64,000 nucleotides of DNA from G963662265 sp963668545 (GTDB lineage Bacteria; Spirochaetota; Spirochaetia; CADAEX01). The notes under the pieces were generated by a model that made no database searches, was not told where the DNA came from, and was given only the letters and a program-made list of their open reading frames with translations. The DNA is taken from the NCBI GenBank assembly GCA_963668545.1, contig OY764868.1, positions 496,001 through 560,000 of the forward strand, read 5' to 3'. Every line of letters starts with the position of its first letter. The first letter of the stretch is position 1. Shown here in pieces: positions 36,471-44,220 of this stretch. The translations under genes and the position numbers were made by a program.

Positions 36471-37163
36471 CTATTCCTTCAGTGTAAAGATGGAAATTTC
36501 ATCAAAGTCTGTATCCCATACAAGTTCAGGGTTGCGCCTGTCTGAAATTTTAATTCCGTTTTCTATAAAATAATAATAATGCTTTCCGGGATTCAGCCTC
36601 AGCCTCATATAGTACTCTCCGGGCTGCTTTTCTTCCATAAGATACATGAACGGGTCCCAGTTGTTGAAGCTTCCTGAAAGGTAAACGCTGCTGCCGGGTT
36701 TTCCCCTGTGGTAAAAGTATGTATAGCTTCCTTTTGTATACGGGTAAACAGCTTCGTTGTCCGGAACTTCCGGAAGGGGGAGTACTGATATTTCTACTCC
36801 GTTTGTTTCCCTGAGTACATGGATTGAATTGGGATCTGCCTGCCAGATCCCGTCAACTATTATCCTGTACCTGATGTTTTCAATGTCAGGTTTATTGATA
36901 ACAAGATAGTATATTCCCTCATGGGTCTTTTTATACTGATGGATTTTTGTGTAATTTTCAAACTCAAAAGCTGCCCCGACAAAAGCCGGTTTATCACTGC
37001 TTTCAAAAGAGAAAACAATGTAGTTGTCAACCATGTCAGGCGGCCCTGCATTTTCAAGGTTGATGAGTTTCTTGTTTATATTGTATCCTTCAAGCTCAAT
37101 ACCGCTTAAATATGCAAGCGGCATTATTAAAAGAACAGCAAATACTGTGAGAAAATATTTCAT
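36471..37163 (-). CDS. Secreted protein with two CBM48-like domains
   Basis: A 230-residue protein with a signal peptide (residues 1-20). Two immunoglobulin-like domains of the isoamylase-N/CBM48 type follow: one at about 50-125, and one at about 150-225 with VYLSGSFNNWDPFMYLM and the GKHYYYFIENG strand. CBM48 domains bind glycogen-like glucans, but no catalytic domain is attached. It is probably a periplasmic or surface protein. It lies upstream of galE in the same direction with a 90-base gap. Confidence 0.75.
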   Translation of the reverse strand: MKYFLTVFAVLLIMPLAYLSGIELEGYNINKKLINLENAGPPDMVDNYIVFSFESSDKPAFVGAAFEFENYTKIHQYKKTHEGIYYLVINKPDIENIRYRIIVDGIWQADPNSIHVLRETNGVEISVLPLPEVPDNEAVYPYTKGSYTYFYHRGKPGSSVYLSGSFNNWDPFMYLMEEKQPGEYYMRLRLNPGKHYYYFIENGIKISDRRNPELVWDTDFDEISIFTLKE

Positions 37164-37427
37164 ACTATATATTTCGGTAAAAAAAACGGTATGCTTGATT
37201 TTTTTGAAAACACTGGCTTCTTTTTGCTTGACCAGATACTGATCAGCATATATCGTCTAGTTAACAGAGCTGATCCTGGATATTTCAGAGGACAGCTACT
37301 GGAATACTACTTTACTTTAATGTTTTACCGGACTTGATCTTGATTGGAGGACAGGTACCGTGTGGGAAAAGCGAAAACAGCCAGACATAAATACTCAGTG
37401 CCGGATATTATTAAAGGAGATTTTAAT

Positions 37428-38270
37428 ATGATTTTATGTATTGATATTGGAAATACCCTTATTTACGGCGGTCTTTTTAAGGAAGGTAAACTCTGTCTGG
37501 ACTTTCACAGAGTCAGTAATGAGACAATATCCCCTGATGAGCTGGGTCTGTTTCTGACTGCAATACTGAGGGAAAACGGGTACAGCCCGTCAGAGATAAC
37601 TGACATAGGTTTCTGCTCTGTTGTCCCTGAACTGATCCACGTCATGCTTATCTGCTGCAGAAGGTACTTTGATATTGAACCTTTTCAGCTCCAGGCGGGA
37701 GTGAAGGCAGGCCTTTCGATCCGTTATTCACAGCCTAAAGAAGTGGGTTCAGACAGAATTGCAAATGCTATTGCTGCTGTCAATCTCTATCCGGAAAGGA
37801 ATATAATCATTTTTGATTTCGGAACTGCAACCACAGTATGTGCAGTCTCGGCATCTTCCGAATATCTAGGCGGTGTTCTTCTTCCGGGAATACGGATTGC
37901 AATGGAAGCAATGTCAAAAAGAACAGCAAGGTTACCTGAAGTTGAAATTGTGAAGCCCGGCAAGGTCTGCGGAAAATCAACTGTTGAAGGTATACAGTCG
38001 GGATTGTATTACAGTAATCTGGGAATGATAAAAGAGTTTAAAAAGCAGTTCATAACAGAACTGTTCCCTGAAAGTAATCCTGTAACTGTGGCAACAGGAG
38101 CTTATGCTGAACTTTTTAAAATGGATGATGTTTTCAATGCTTTAATCCCGGACCTTGTTCTCCTCGGTGTTTATCAGTCTTTAGTGTTAAACAGAAATGA
38201 GGAGAAAAACAGATGGAAAAAAAAGAGTACTGGTCAGAGCGGCAGCCTGAGAGATGGCGGACAAATCTAG
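37428..38270 (+). CDS. coaX: Type III pantothenate kinase
   Basis: A 280-residue ASKHA-fold kinase for the first step of coenzyme A synthesis. CIDIGNTLIYGG (about residues 4-15) is the phosphate-binding loop, GSDRIANAIAAV (about 106) and FDFGTATTVCAV (about 129) are the type III hallmarks. ATG 37428 is chosen because AAAGGAGA lies 8 bases before it; a longer frame to 37344 adds 28 residues without family support. Type III enzymes need a monovalent cation and resist CoA feedback. Its end overlaps pdxS by 58 bases. Confidence 0.92.
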   Translation: MILCIDIGNTLIYGGLFKEGKLCLDFHRVSNETISPDELGLFLTAILRENGYSPSEITDIGFCSVVPELIHVMLICCRRYFDIEPFQLQAGVKAGLSIRYSQPKEVGSDRIANAIAAVNLYPERNIIIFDFGTATTVCAVSASSEYLGGVLLPGIRIAMEAMSKRTARLPEVEIVKPGKVCGKSTVEGIQSGLYYSNLGMIKEFKKQFITELFPESNPVTVATGAYAELFKMDDVFNALIPDLVLLGVYQSLVLNRNEEKNRWKKKSTGQSGSLRDGGQI

Positions 38271-39121
38271 GGCTGGCTGAAATGCTGAAAGGGGGTGTTA
38301 TAATGGATGTTGTTACCCCTGAACAGGCTAAAATTGCTGAAGATGCGGGAGCTTGTGCTGTTATGGCCCTTGAAAGGGTCCCTGCTGATATAAGGGCATC
38401 AGGCGGTGTTTCCAGGATGTCAGACCCTGAAATGATAAGGGGAATTCAGGAAGCAGTATCAATACCTGTAATGGCCAAGTGCAGGATAGGACATTTTGCC
38501 GAAGCAATGATCCTTGAAGCTCTTGAAATAGATTTTATCGATGAAAGTGAAGTGCTTACCCCTGCCGATGACATGTATCATGTTGACAAGCATGGGTTCA
38601 AGGTCCCTTTTGTATGCGGATGCAGAAACCTCGGTGAGGCATTGAGGCGGATCGGAGAAGGAGCTGCCCTTATAAGGACAAAGGGTGAGCCTGGAACAGG
38701 TGATATTGTTGAAGCTGTAAGGCATATGCGGACCCTGACTGAAGATATTAAAAGAATTTCATCACTTCCAAAGGAAACACTTATGACAGCTGCAAAAGAC
38801 CTGGGTGCTCCCTATGAACTTGTATGCGAGGTTGCTGCAAAGGGAAAACTTCCGGTCCCTAATTTCTCTGCCGGGGGTGTTGCAACACCGGCTGATGCGG
38901 CACTCATGATGCATCTTGGCGCTGAATCTGTTTTTGTCGGATCCGGGATCTTTAAATCATCAAATCCCGAAAAGAGGGCGAAAGCTGTTGTTGAAGCAGT
39001 AACATACTTCAATGATCCTGACAGGCTGGCAAGGGTTTCAGAATCTCTCGGAGCTCCAATGACAGGTATAGGCTGTGATGAGCTTATTCCCGAGCAGAGA
39101 ATGTCTGTTCGCGGATGGTAG
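38213..39121 (+). CDS. pdxS: Pyridoxal 5'-phosphate synthase, lyase subunit
   Basis: A 302-residue TIM-barrel subunit (YaaD/SNZ family) that builds PLP from ribose 5-phosphate, glyceraldehyde 3-phosphate and ammonia. GGVIMDVVTPEQA (about 24-36), ALERVPADIRASGGVSRM and the lysine in MAKCRIGHF (about 82) are signature regions. The start at 38213 follows GAGGAGA and lies inside the end of coaX, so the genes are coupled. pdxT follows after 3 bases. This DXP-independent route feeds the several PLP enzymes in the window. Confidence 0.95.
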   Translation: MEKKEYWSERQPERWRTNLGLAEMLKGGVIMDVVTPEQAKIAEDAGACAVMALERVPADIRASGGVSRMSDPEMIRGIQEAVSIPVMAKCRIGHFAEAMILEALEIDFIDESEVLTPADDMYHVDKHGFKVPFVCGCRNLGEALRRIGEGAALIRTKGEPGTGDIVEAVRHMRTLTEDIKRISSLPKETLMTAAKDLGAPYELVCEVAAKGKLPVPNFSAGGVATPADAALMMHLGAESVFVGSGIFKSSNPEKRAKAVVEAVTYFNDPDRLARVSESLGAPMTGIGCDELIPEQRMSVRGW

Positions 39122-39124
39122 CAG

Positions 39125-39700
39125 ATGAGCTGTACCGCCGGAATTCTTGCCCTTCAGGGGGGCTTTGAAAAACATGCTTTTGTATGCAGGGAGCTTGGAT
39201 ATACTGTCAGACTGGTTAAAACCCGGTCTGACTTTGACTGTATTTCATCATTAATTGTTCCGGGAGGGGAAAGCACTGTAATGCTCCGCCTGCTTGAAAG
39301 AAGGGGTTTCAGGGATTATCTTGCAGGTGCGGTTGCAGAAGGTCTTCCCTATTTCGGAACATGTGCAGGAATGGTGCTTGCTTCGCGTAAAGCGGATAAA
39401 CTCCCTTTCAATCCTCTCTCGCTGATTGATCTGGAGGTCGAGAGAAACAGCTACGGAAGACAGAAAGACAGTTTCCGGAAAGATGTCTCAACACAGTTAT
39501 CTGAAACCGGAAAAATCCCCGGGGTGTTTATAAGGGCTCCCAGGGTCATTAGCAGGGGAAGCGGTATTGACGAGCTGGGCTTTCTTGATGGCTGTCCTGT
39601 GATTTTCAGAAGAAAAAATGTTCTTGTTGCAAGCTTTCATCCCGAACTTACAGGGGATTATACCCTGCACAGGTATTTTTTTGAAAAAATCGCTACATGA
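39125..39700 (+). CDS. pdxT: Pyridoxal 5'-phosphate synthase, glutaminase subunit
   Basis: A 191-residue class I glutamine amidotransferase (YaaE/SNO family). LALQGGFEKH, VPGGESTVM, the nucleophile cysteine in GTCAGM (about residue 80) and the SFHPEL His/Glu pair (about 172) complete the triad. It makes ammonia that is channelled into PdxS. It is the last gene of coaX-pdxS-pdxT and is followed by a strong terminator. Confidence 0.95.
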   Translation: MSCTAGILALQGGFEKHAFVCRELGYTVRLVKTRSDFDCISSLIVPGGESTVMLRLLERRGFRDYLAGAVAEGLPYFGTCAGMVLASRKADKLPFNPLSLIDLEVERNSYGRQKDSFRKDVSTQLSETGKIPGVFIRAPRVISRGSGIDELGFLDGCPVIFRRKNVLVASFHPELTGDYTLHRYFFEKIAT

Positions 39701-39736
39701 CAGAATTGAGTGCTATTTAGCCTGCTTTATCCTGTA

Positions 39737-39768
39737 AAGCGGTACTCAGTGTTTGTACCGCTTTTTTT
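39737..39768 (+). terminator. Intrinsic terminator after pdxT
   Basis: A perfect 9-bp stem AAGCGGTAC/GTACCGCTT with a 9-base loop runs into a T tract, 37 bases after the pdxT stop. Confidence 0.9.
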
Positions 39769-39881
39769 ATTTTATAAAATGGTATAAAGTTTAACCTGGC
39801 TGGCATGATGTTTTTTTAAAAAATACGAATTTCGGCCTAAGTAAGTATTCCCACTTTTCCGACATTCTGAATAAGGGATTT

Positions 39882-42800
39882 ATGCCTAAATTAGAAGATA
39901 TCGAACTGTTTAAAAGTAAAATCAACTCACTGGGAAATGAAGAGCATATTCTTGCAGAAAAAGGGGAGAAAATTGTAGATATTTCCCCTCCTGAACAGGG
40001 TGTTCCTGATGATATTTCAGCTCTTCTTAATGATATCGCGGATGTAACTGAACCATCAGGTGATATCATGCCTGAAACAGATCATGATGAGGATTTTGCT
40101 GAAAGTCCCCGGGATATCTTTGAAGCTGAACCGGGGGAAGTTCCGGAAAGTGAAGCAGGTGACTTTGACAGTCTCGGAAGCATTTCTGATCTGGGATCAA
40201 TGTTTGAGGATACTGAACCGGAAGATGAAAGCAGTCTTATGCCTGATGAGCTTGTGGGAGAACCTTTATCTGATGAGCTTCCTGAGGATTTCGAAGCTGA
40301 AGATGAAGGATCAGCAGATGATTTTGCACTTCCTGAGGATTTCGAAGCTGAAGATGAAGGTACAGCAGGTGATTTTGAGCTTCCTGAGGATTTCGAAGCT
40401 GAAGATGAAGGATCAGCAGATGATTTTGCACTTCCTGAGGATTTCGAAGCTGAAGATGAAGGTACAGCAGGTGATTTTGAGCTTCCTGAGGATTTCGAAG
40501 CTGAAGATGAAGGATCAGCAGGTGATTTTGAGCTTCCTGAGGATTCCGAAGCTGGAGATGAAGGATCAGCAGATGATTTTGAGCTTCCTGAGGATTTCAC
40601 AGCTGAAGATGAAGGATCAGCAGATGATTTTGCACTTCCTGAGGATTTCGAAGCTGAAGATGAAGGATCAGCAGATGATTTTGCACTTCCTGAGGATTTC
40701 GAAGCTGAAGATGAAGGTGCAGCAGATGATTTTGAGCTTCCTGAGGATTTAGGTACTGAAGAATCGGGTGATTTTGATATTTCAGGACTTGAAGATGAAT
40801 TCTCCAGTGAACCTGAAGTGGTTGAAGATGAGCCCTCCCTTACTTCAGGGGATATGACTGGTCTGGATGAATCTTTTGAAATGCCTGAAGATATTGAGAG
40901 TGAAACAGAATCAGTATCTGAACCTGTTGATGAATTTGAAGATAGTTATGCGGGGGAAGCAGCTGAATCTGATGAGAATTTTGATCTCGGATCTCTTGAA
41001 GATATTTCCCTTGAGGATGAACTTGAAATAGATACAGATAAAGAACTTTCCGGAGAGGATGATTTCGGAGACCTTGAAGATCTCGGAACACTTGAAGATA
41101 CTGTTCCGGGTGAATCAGCAGCTCCTGACAGTGATTCGGAGGAGTTCAGCCTTGAAGATCTTGGAGAAGAATACTCAAGTCTTGAAGAGATTGAAGAGAT
41201 CGAAGAGGATGAAATTTCCCCGGATGAGGAAGAACGGAGGGAACCCTCCTATGAGTTGTCTGAAAAAACTGAAGAAGAGTCTGAATTCAGCATTGACAGG
41301 GACAAGCTTGACAGAGTCACCGAAACACTTAACCGGCTTCCGAGAAACCTGAAATTTATTATAGAGGATTTAATCGGTAATAAAGGTCTGTCGGGAAGGC
41401 GCCTTGATAATCTGGTCGAAAAACTCGCATCCGGATCTTCTGTAAGAGAAATAGCGTCAGCTGCAGAAAAGATTGTCGGAAGAAAAATCAGGATACCTTC
41501 CCAGTATGAGAGAAAAACATGGGAAGAGCTTGAAGAGGAAAAACAGACTTTTTCATATATCCTGAGGCACCAGATACTTCCATATGCGGGAAAAATTGCA
41601 CTTTTTTCTGTAGTACTGTTTTTTGCTGTTTTTGTTATAAAAAAACAGGTTTATGATCCTCTTTATTCTTCATATCTCTATGAAAAGGGATATGAGAATC
41701 TTGAGAATGAAAATTATAAGGAATCAGACAGACTGTTCAACAGGGCAAGCAGATTAAAACCCTTCAGAAAACAGTTTTACAGATATGCTGAAGGTTATAT
41801 AGGCAAGAGAGAGTATGACAGGGCTGATCAGAAATACAGGGAAATGCTCGGAGCAGCCTTAAGCAGCGAAAGAGAAAAAGGGAGAAAAGAACGGCAGAGA
41901 GGTTATTTCCCCGAGGATAAAAAGGGATTTCTTGATTATGCTGCACTGAAGACATTCTATCAGGGAGAATATGCAGAAAGTGACAGAATACTTGAAGATT
42001 ATATTTCACAGAAGGGTAATAAATGGGATTATGATGCCCTCCTGGATAAAATTGACAACTTTCTCAACTGGGGAGAAATAGACAGGAGTCAGTTTGATTC
42101 AGCCGGTTATGTCCTTAATGATTCACTTTCAAAATTCGGAAATAAACCTGAACTTTTTTTCAGAAAAATGGCATATTACCTGCACTCCGGAAGGATCGAC
42201 AGTATTGAAAAAAAAGCTCTCTCCGATATCGAGAATGGCGATTCAAAATCTGTTGATGTAAGAAAATATTACTCAATGCTGGGTGAATTCCGCAGCTATG
42301 TTGAAAATGTCAAAGAAAAATATGCCGACTCCTATATGATATCTGATTTTTACAGATATATGGTTGATCATGACAATCTTGAAGGAATTGAAGAAAGACT
42401 GATTTCAGTTTCAAACAGGGATAAAAATCTCATAGAGCCTCATTACCAGCTTTCAAGATACTGGAACAGAATGGAAAAAAAGGATCTTGAAAAGAGGGCC
42501 CTTGAAACAATTGAATCGCTTCTTGAAACTACAGACAGCAGCTACATGAGGGATAACTATCCCCATTCATATAATTATGCCGCAGCTCAACGCAACAGAA
42601 TAGATATTCTCACACATAACCGGCTTGGCAAATTCAGTTATCAGGATGATGAAATACTAGATGCCCAGAGATATTATAAAAAAGCTGTAGACCGATTTGA
42701 GAAATATTCACCGCTTCCGGGTGAGCGGTCATCCTACGGTCATATTTATGAAGATCTCGGTGATATTTATTATTACAATGCCGGAAGATATAATGAAGCT

Positions 42801-43448
42801 CTCAAATATTATGGAAAAGCATTCAGCACCGGATATGAAAACAATAATCTTGATTACAAAATAGGATTTATAAACTATAAAAACAGAAATTACAGCAGTG
42901 CAGCTGAAAAATTTTATGATATAACACTTAAGGAAAGGGAGAACGAAGCAGCACTTTTTGCGTTTGCAAATGCATCTTACAACTATGGTGTATATTCACC
43001 TGCAAAGGCATACTATGACAGAGTAATTGAAAAAATGGAATACTGGCGTGATCATGAAAAAGTCTTCAACATAGAAAAGAGAAGAGATCAGCAGGAAATT
43101 CTTGAAAAGCTTATGCAGGTTTACAATAATCAGGGTGTAACGCTTTTTCAGCTCTCCCTGAAGAACAGGAATCAGGATTACTATTCAAAATCACTTGTTT
43201 ATCTGTCAAAATCATCAGAGCTGTATGATACTCTCATGCGCGATCCTGTTACAATGGATAAAACACTTACCAAACCTCTTGCCCAGCTCAACATGAAGTG
43301 GATACTGCTGAACTCAGGCTGGAAGAATATGAATTATGAAAAAAGTGTAATTCCCTACAGCAGCGATAACATGTCTCTTGATTCTCCTGTTATATACAAC
43401 AGTATTGACCATGATCTTTTTGGAAGAGTTAGCACAAGTCTCAAATAA
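39882..43448 (+). CDS. Acidic-repeat, single-pass TPR protein (spirochaetal flagellar-collar type)
   Basis: A 1188-residue protein. Residues 1-440 are extremely acidic and contain nine 17-residue repeats (LPEDFEAEDEGSADDFA and variants). A basic helical region follows, then one membrane helix (about 567-590), then about 600 residues of helical TPR-like repeats such as the NAGRYNEALKYYGKAF unit. The layout (acidic cytoplasmic tail, one membrane pass, periplasmic TPRs) is like the large TPR proteins that build the periplasmic flagellar collar in spirochaetes (BB0326/FlcA type). That link is inference. Open frames on both strands across the repeat are by-products of its 51-base period. Confidence 0.6.
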   Translation: MPKLEDIELFKSKINSLGNEEHILAEKGEKIVDISPPEQGVPDDISALLNDIADVTEPSGDIMPETDHDEDFAESPRDIFEAEPGEVPESEAGDFDSLGSISDLGSMFEDTEPEDESSLMPDELVGEPLSDELPEDFEAEDEGSADDFALPEDFEAEDEGTAGDFELPEDFEAEDEGSADDFALPEDFEAEDEGTAGDFELPEDFEAEDEGSAGDFELPEDSEAGDEGSADDFELPEDFTAEDEGSADDFALPEDFEAEDEGSADDFALPEDFEAEDEGAADDFELPEDLGTEESGDFDISGLEDEFSSEPEVVEDEPSLTSGDMTGLDESFEMPEDIESETESVSEPVDEFEDSYAGEAAESDENFDLGSLEDISLEDELEIDTDKELSGEDDFGDLEDLGTLEDTVPGESAAPDSDSEEFSLEDLGEEYSSLEEIEEIEEDEISPDEEERREPSYELSEKTEEESEFSIDRDKLDRVTETLNRLPRNLKFIIEDLIGNKGLSGRRLDNLVEKLASGSSVREIASAAEKIVGRKIRIPSQYERKTWEELEEEKQTFSYILRHQILPYAGKIALFSVVLFFAVFVIKKQVYDPLYSSYLYEKGYENLENENYKESDRLFNRASRLKPFRKQFYRYAEGYIGKREYDRADQKYREMLGAALSSEREKGRKERQRGYFPEDKKGFLDYAALKTFYQGEYAESDRILEDYISQKGNKWDYDALLDKIDNFLNWGEIDRSQFDSAGYVLNDSLSKFGNKPELFFRKMAYYLHSGRIDSIEKKALSDIENGDSKSVDVRKYYSMLGEFRSYVENVKEKYADSYMISDFYRYMVDHDNLEGIEERLISVSNRDKNLIEPHYQLSRYWNRMEKKDLEKRALETIESLLETTDSSYMRDNYPHSYNYAAAQRNRIDILTHNRLGKFSYQDDEILDAQRYYKKAVDRFEKYSPLPGERSSYGHIYEDLGDIYYYNAGRYNEALKYYGKAFSTGYENNNLDYKIGFINYKNRNYSSAAEKFYDITLKERENEAALFAFANASYNYGVYSPAKAYYDRVIEKMEYWRDHEKVFNIEKRRDQQEILEKLMQVYNNQGVTLFQLSLKNRNQDYYSKSLVYLSKSSELYDTLMRDPVTMDKTLTKPLAQLNMKWILLNSGWKNMNYEKSVIPYSSDNMSLDSPVIYNSIDHDLFGRVSTSLK
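40278..40736 (+). repeat. Nine tandem 51-bp coding repeats
   Basis: Nine in-frame 51-base units, each starting CTTCCTGAGGATTTC or a near variant, encode 17-residue acidic units. A partial tenth unit begins at 40737. Units alternate between two types (GSADDFA and GTAGDFE) near the start, which suggests duplication of a two-unit block. High identity makes copy-number change by slippage or recombination likely. Confidence 0.92.
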
Positions 43449-43594
43449 ATATCCCCCTCTGAATTGCAGTTGCCTGTTTTATTTATCCGGATTTTTTTAG
43501 CTGAACATTTTCTGTGTATATATTCCCGCCATTCCTTCCTCTACAATACTCCGGAAAAAAAGCATATGTTTTTTACAATCTTTCTTTATATGTA

Positions 43595-43639
43595 TTGACA
43601 TAATTTATATTGTGTATATAAAATTAGGCAAAACTAATT
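43595..43639 (+). promoter_or_regulatory. feo promoter with AATTAG-N6-CTAATT operator
   Basis: TTGACA (43595-43600), 16 bases, and TATAAA (43617-43622) form the promoter. A perfect dyad AATTAG-GCAAAA-CTAATT lies at 43622-43639, directly on the -10 and start-site region. The same dyad form recurs at 46581, 49635 and 58358, so it is probably the site of a metal-responsive repressor such as a DtxR- or Fur-type protein. Confidence 0.65.
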
Positions 43640-43683
43640 AAAGAAGAAATGTATAATAAAAAACCAATTCACGGAGCAGGTTT

Positions 43684-43953
43684 ATGAAAATTGGTAAAAG
43701 GCACAGCAGAAGATGCAGAAGACACTGCTGCTGCCATCTGACGGAAGCTTCCTGTGGTAAAACCCTTAGAGTCAGGAGTCTTGAAGGTGATGACTGTTTC
43801 AATGCAAAGATGATTGAGCAGGGGGTTTACCCGGGTTCTGTTATTACGCTGATAACAGGGGGGAAAAAACATCCATGCATTTTTTCTGTCGGAGACAGCC
43901 GTATAATGCTCGACTGTGATTCAGCAGAACTGATTTCTGTTATTCAGGGATAA
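43684..43953 (+). CDS. feoA: FeoA-domain protein with Cys-rich N-terminus
   Basis: An 89-residue protein. The C-terminal 65 residues are a FeoA (SH3-like) domain: KTLRVRSLEGDD, the MIEQGVYPGSVI turn, and the final DSAELISV strand. The first 25 residues are unusual: basic, with cysteines at 11, 15, 16, 17 and 24 and histidines at 7, 14 and 18, enough to bind metal or a cluster. It is the first gene of the feo operon, with GGAGCAGG upstream of the ATG. It likely assists FeoB-mediated Fe(II) uptake. Confidence 0.82.
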   Translation: MKIGKRHSRRCRRHCCCHLTEASCGKTLRVRSLEGDDCFNAKMIEQGVYPGSVITLITGGKKHPCIFSVGDSRIMLDCDSAELISVIQG

Positions 43954-43986
43954 CTTTTCAGCAAAATAATTTATAAGGAATATATT

Positions 43987-44220
43987 ATGGAGAAAATTAA
44001 AGATCTGAAAATCGGCGATAAAGCTGTGGTTGCAGGTTTTGATGAAGGAAGTGAAGAGTACAGAAACAAAGTGCTCGCAATGGGTGTTTCCAAAAACGCA
44101 GAAATTACACTGACTAAAAAAGCTCCTCTCGGTGACCCTGTAGAAATTGAAGTAAGGGGATACAGGCTGACTTTGAGGAAAGAGGAAGCTGCAATTATTA
44201 ATCTTGAGAGGGTTGTGTAA
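43987..44220 (+). CDS. feoA: FeoA-domain protein, second copy
   Basis: A standard 77-residue FeoA-type SH3-like protein with KVLAMGVSKNAEITLTKKAP, typical of the family's turn region, and no N-terminal extension. It overlaps the feoB start by one base (TAATG), so it is the FeoA directly coupled to FeoB. Two different FeoA proteins before one FeoB suggest a divided role. Confidence 0.88.
   Translation: MEKIKDLKIGDKAVVAGFDEGSEEYRNKVLAMGVSKNAEITLTKKAPLGDPVEIEVRGYRLTLRKEEAAIINLERVV

Noticed and set aside
37344..37428. A 28-residue N-terminal extension of CoaX, and a possible riboswitch in the long leader.
   Set aside because: The family starts at 37428 with a good ribosome-binding site, and I could not match the leader to a known riboswitch core.
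40278..40736. The regular repeat array considered as a CRISPR.
   Set aside because: Units are contiguous, in frame and coding, without unique spacers; no cas genes are present.
40060..40752. Long open frames on both strands across the acidic repeat array (methionine/leucine-rich on +, serine-rich on -).
   Set aside because: They follow from the 51-base period, which keeps all frames open; no start signals or family features.
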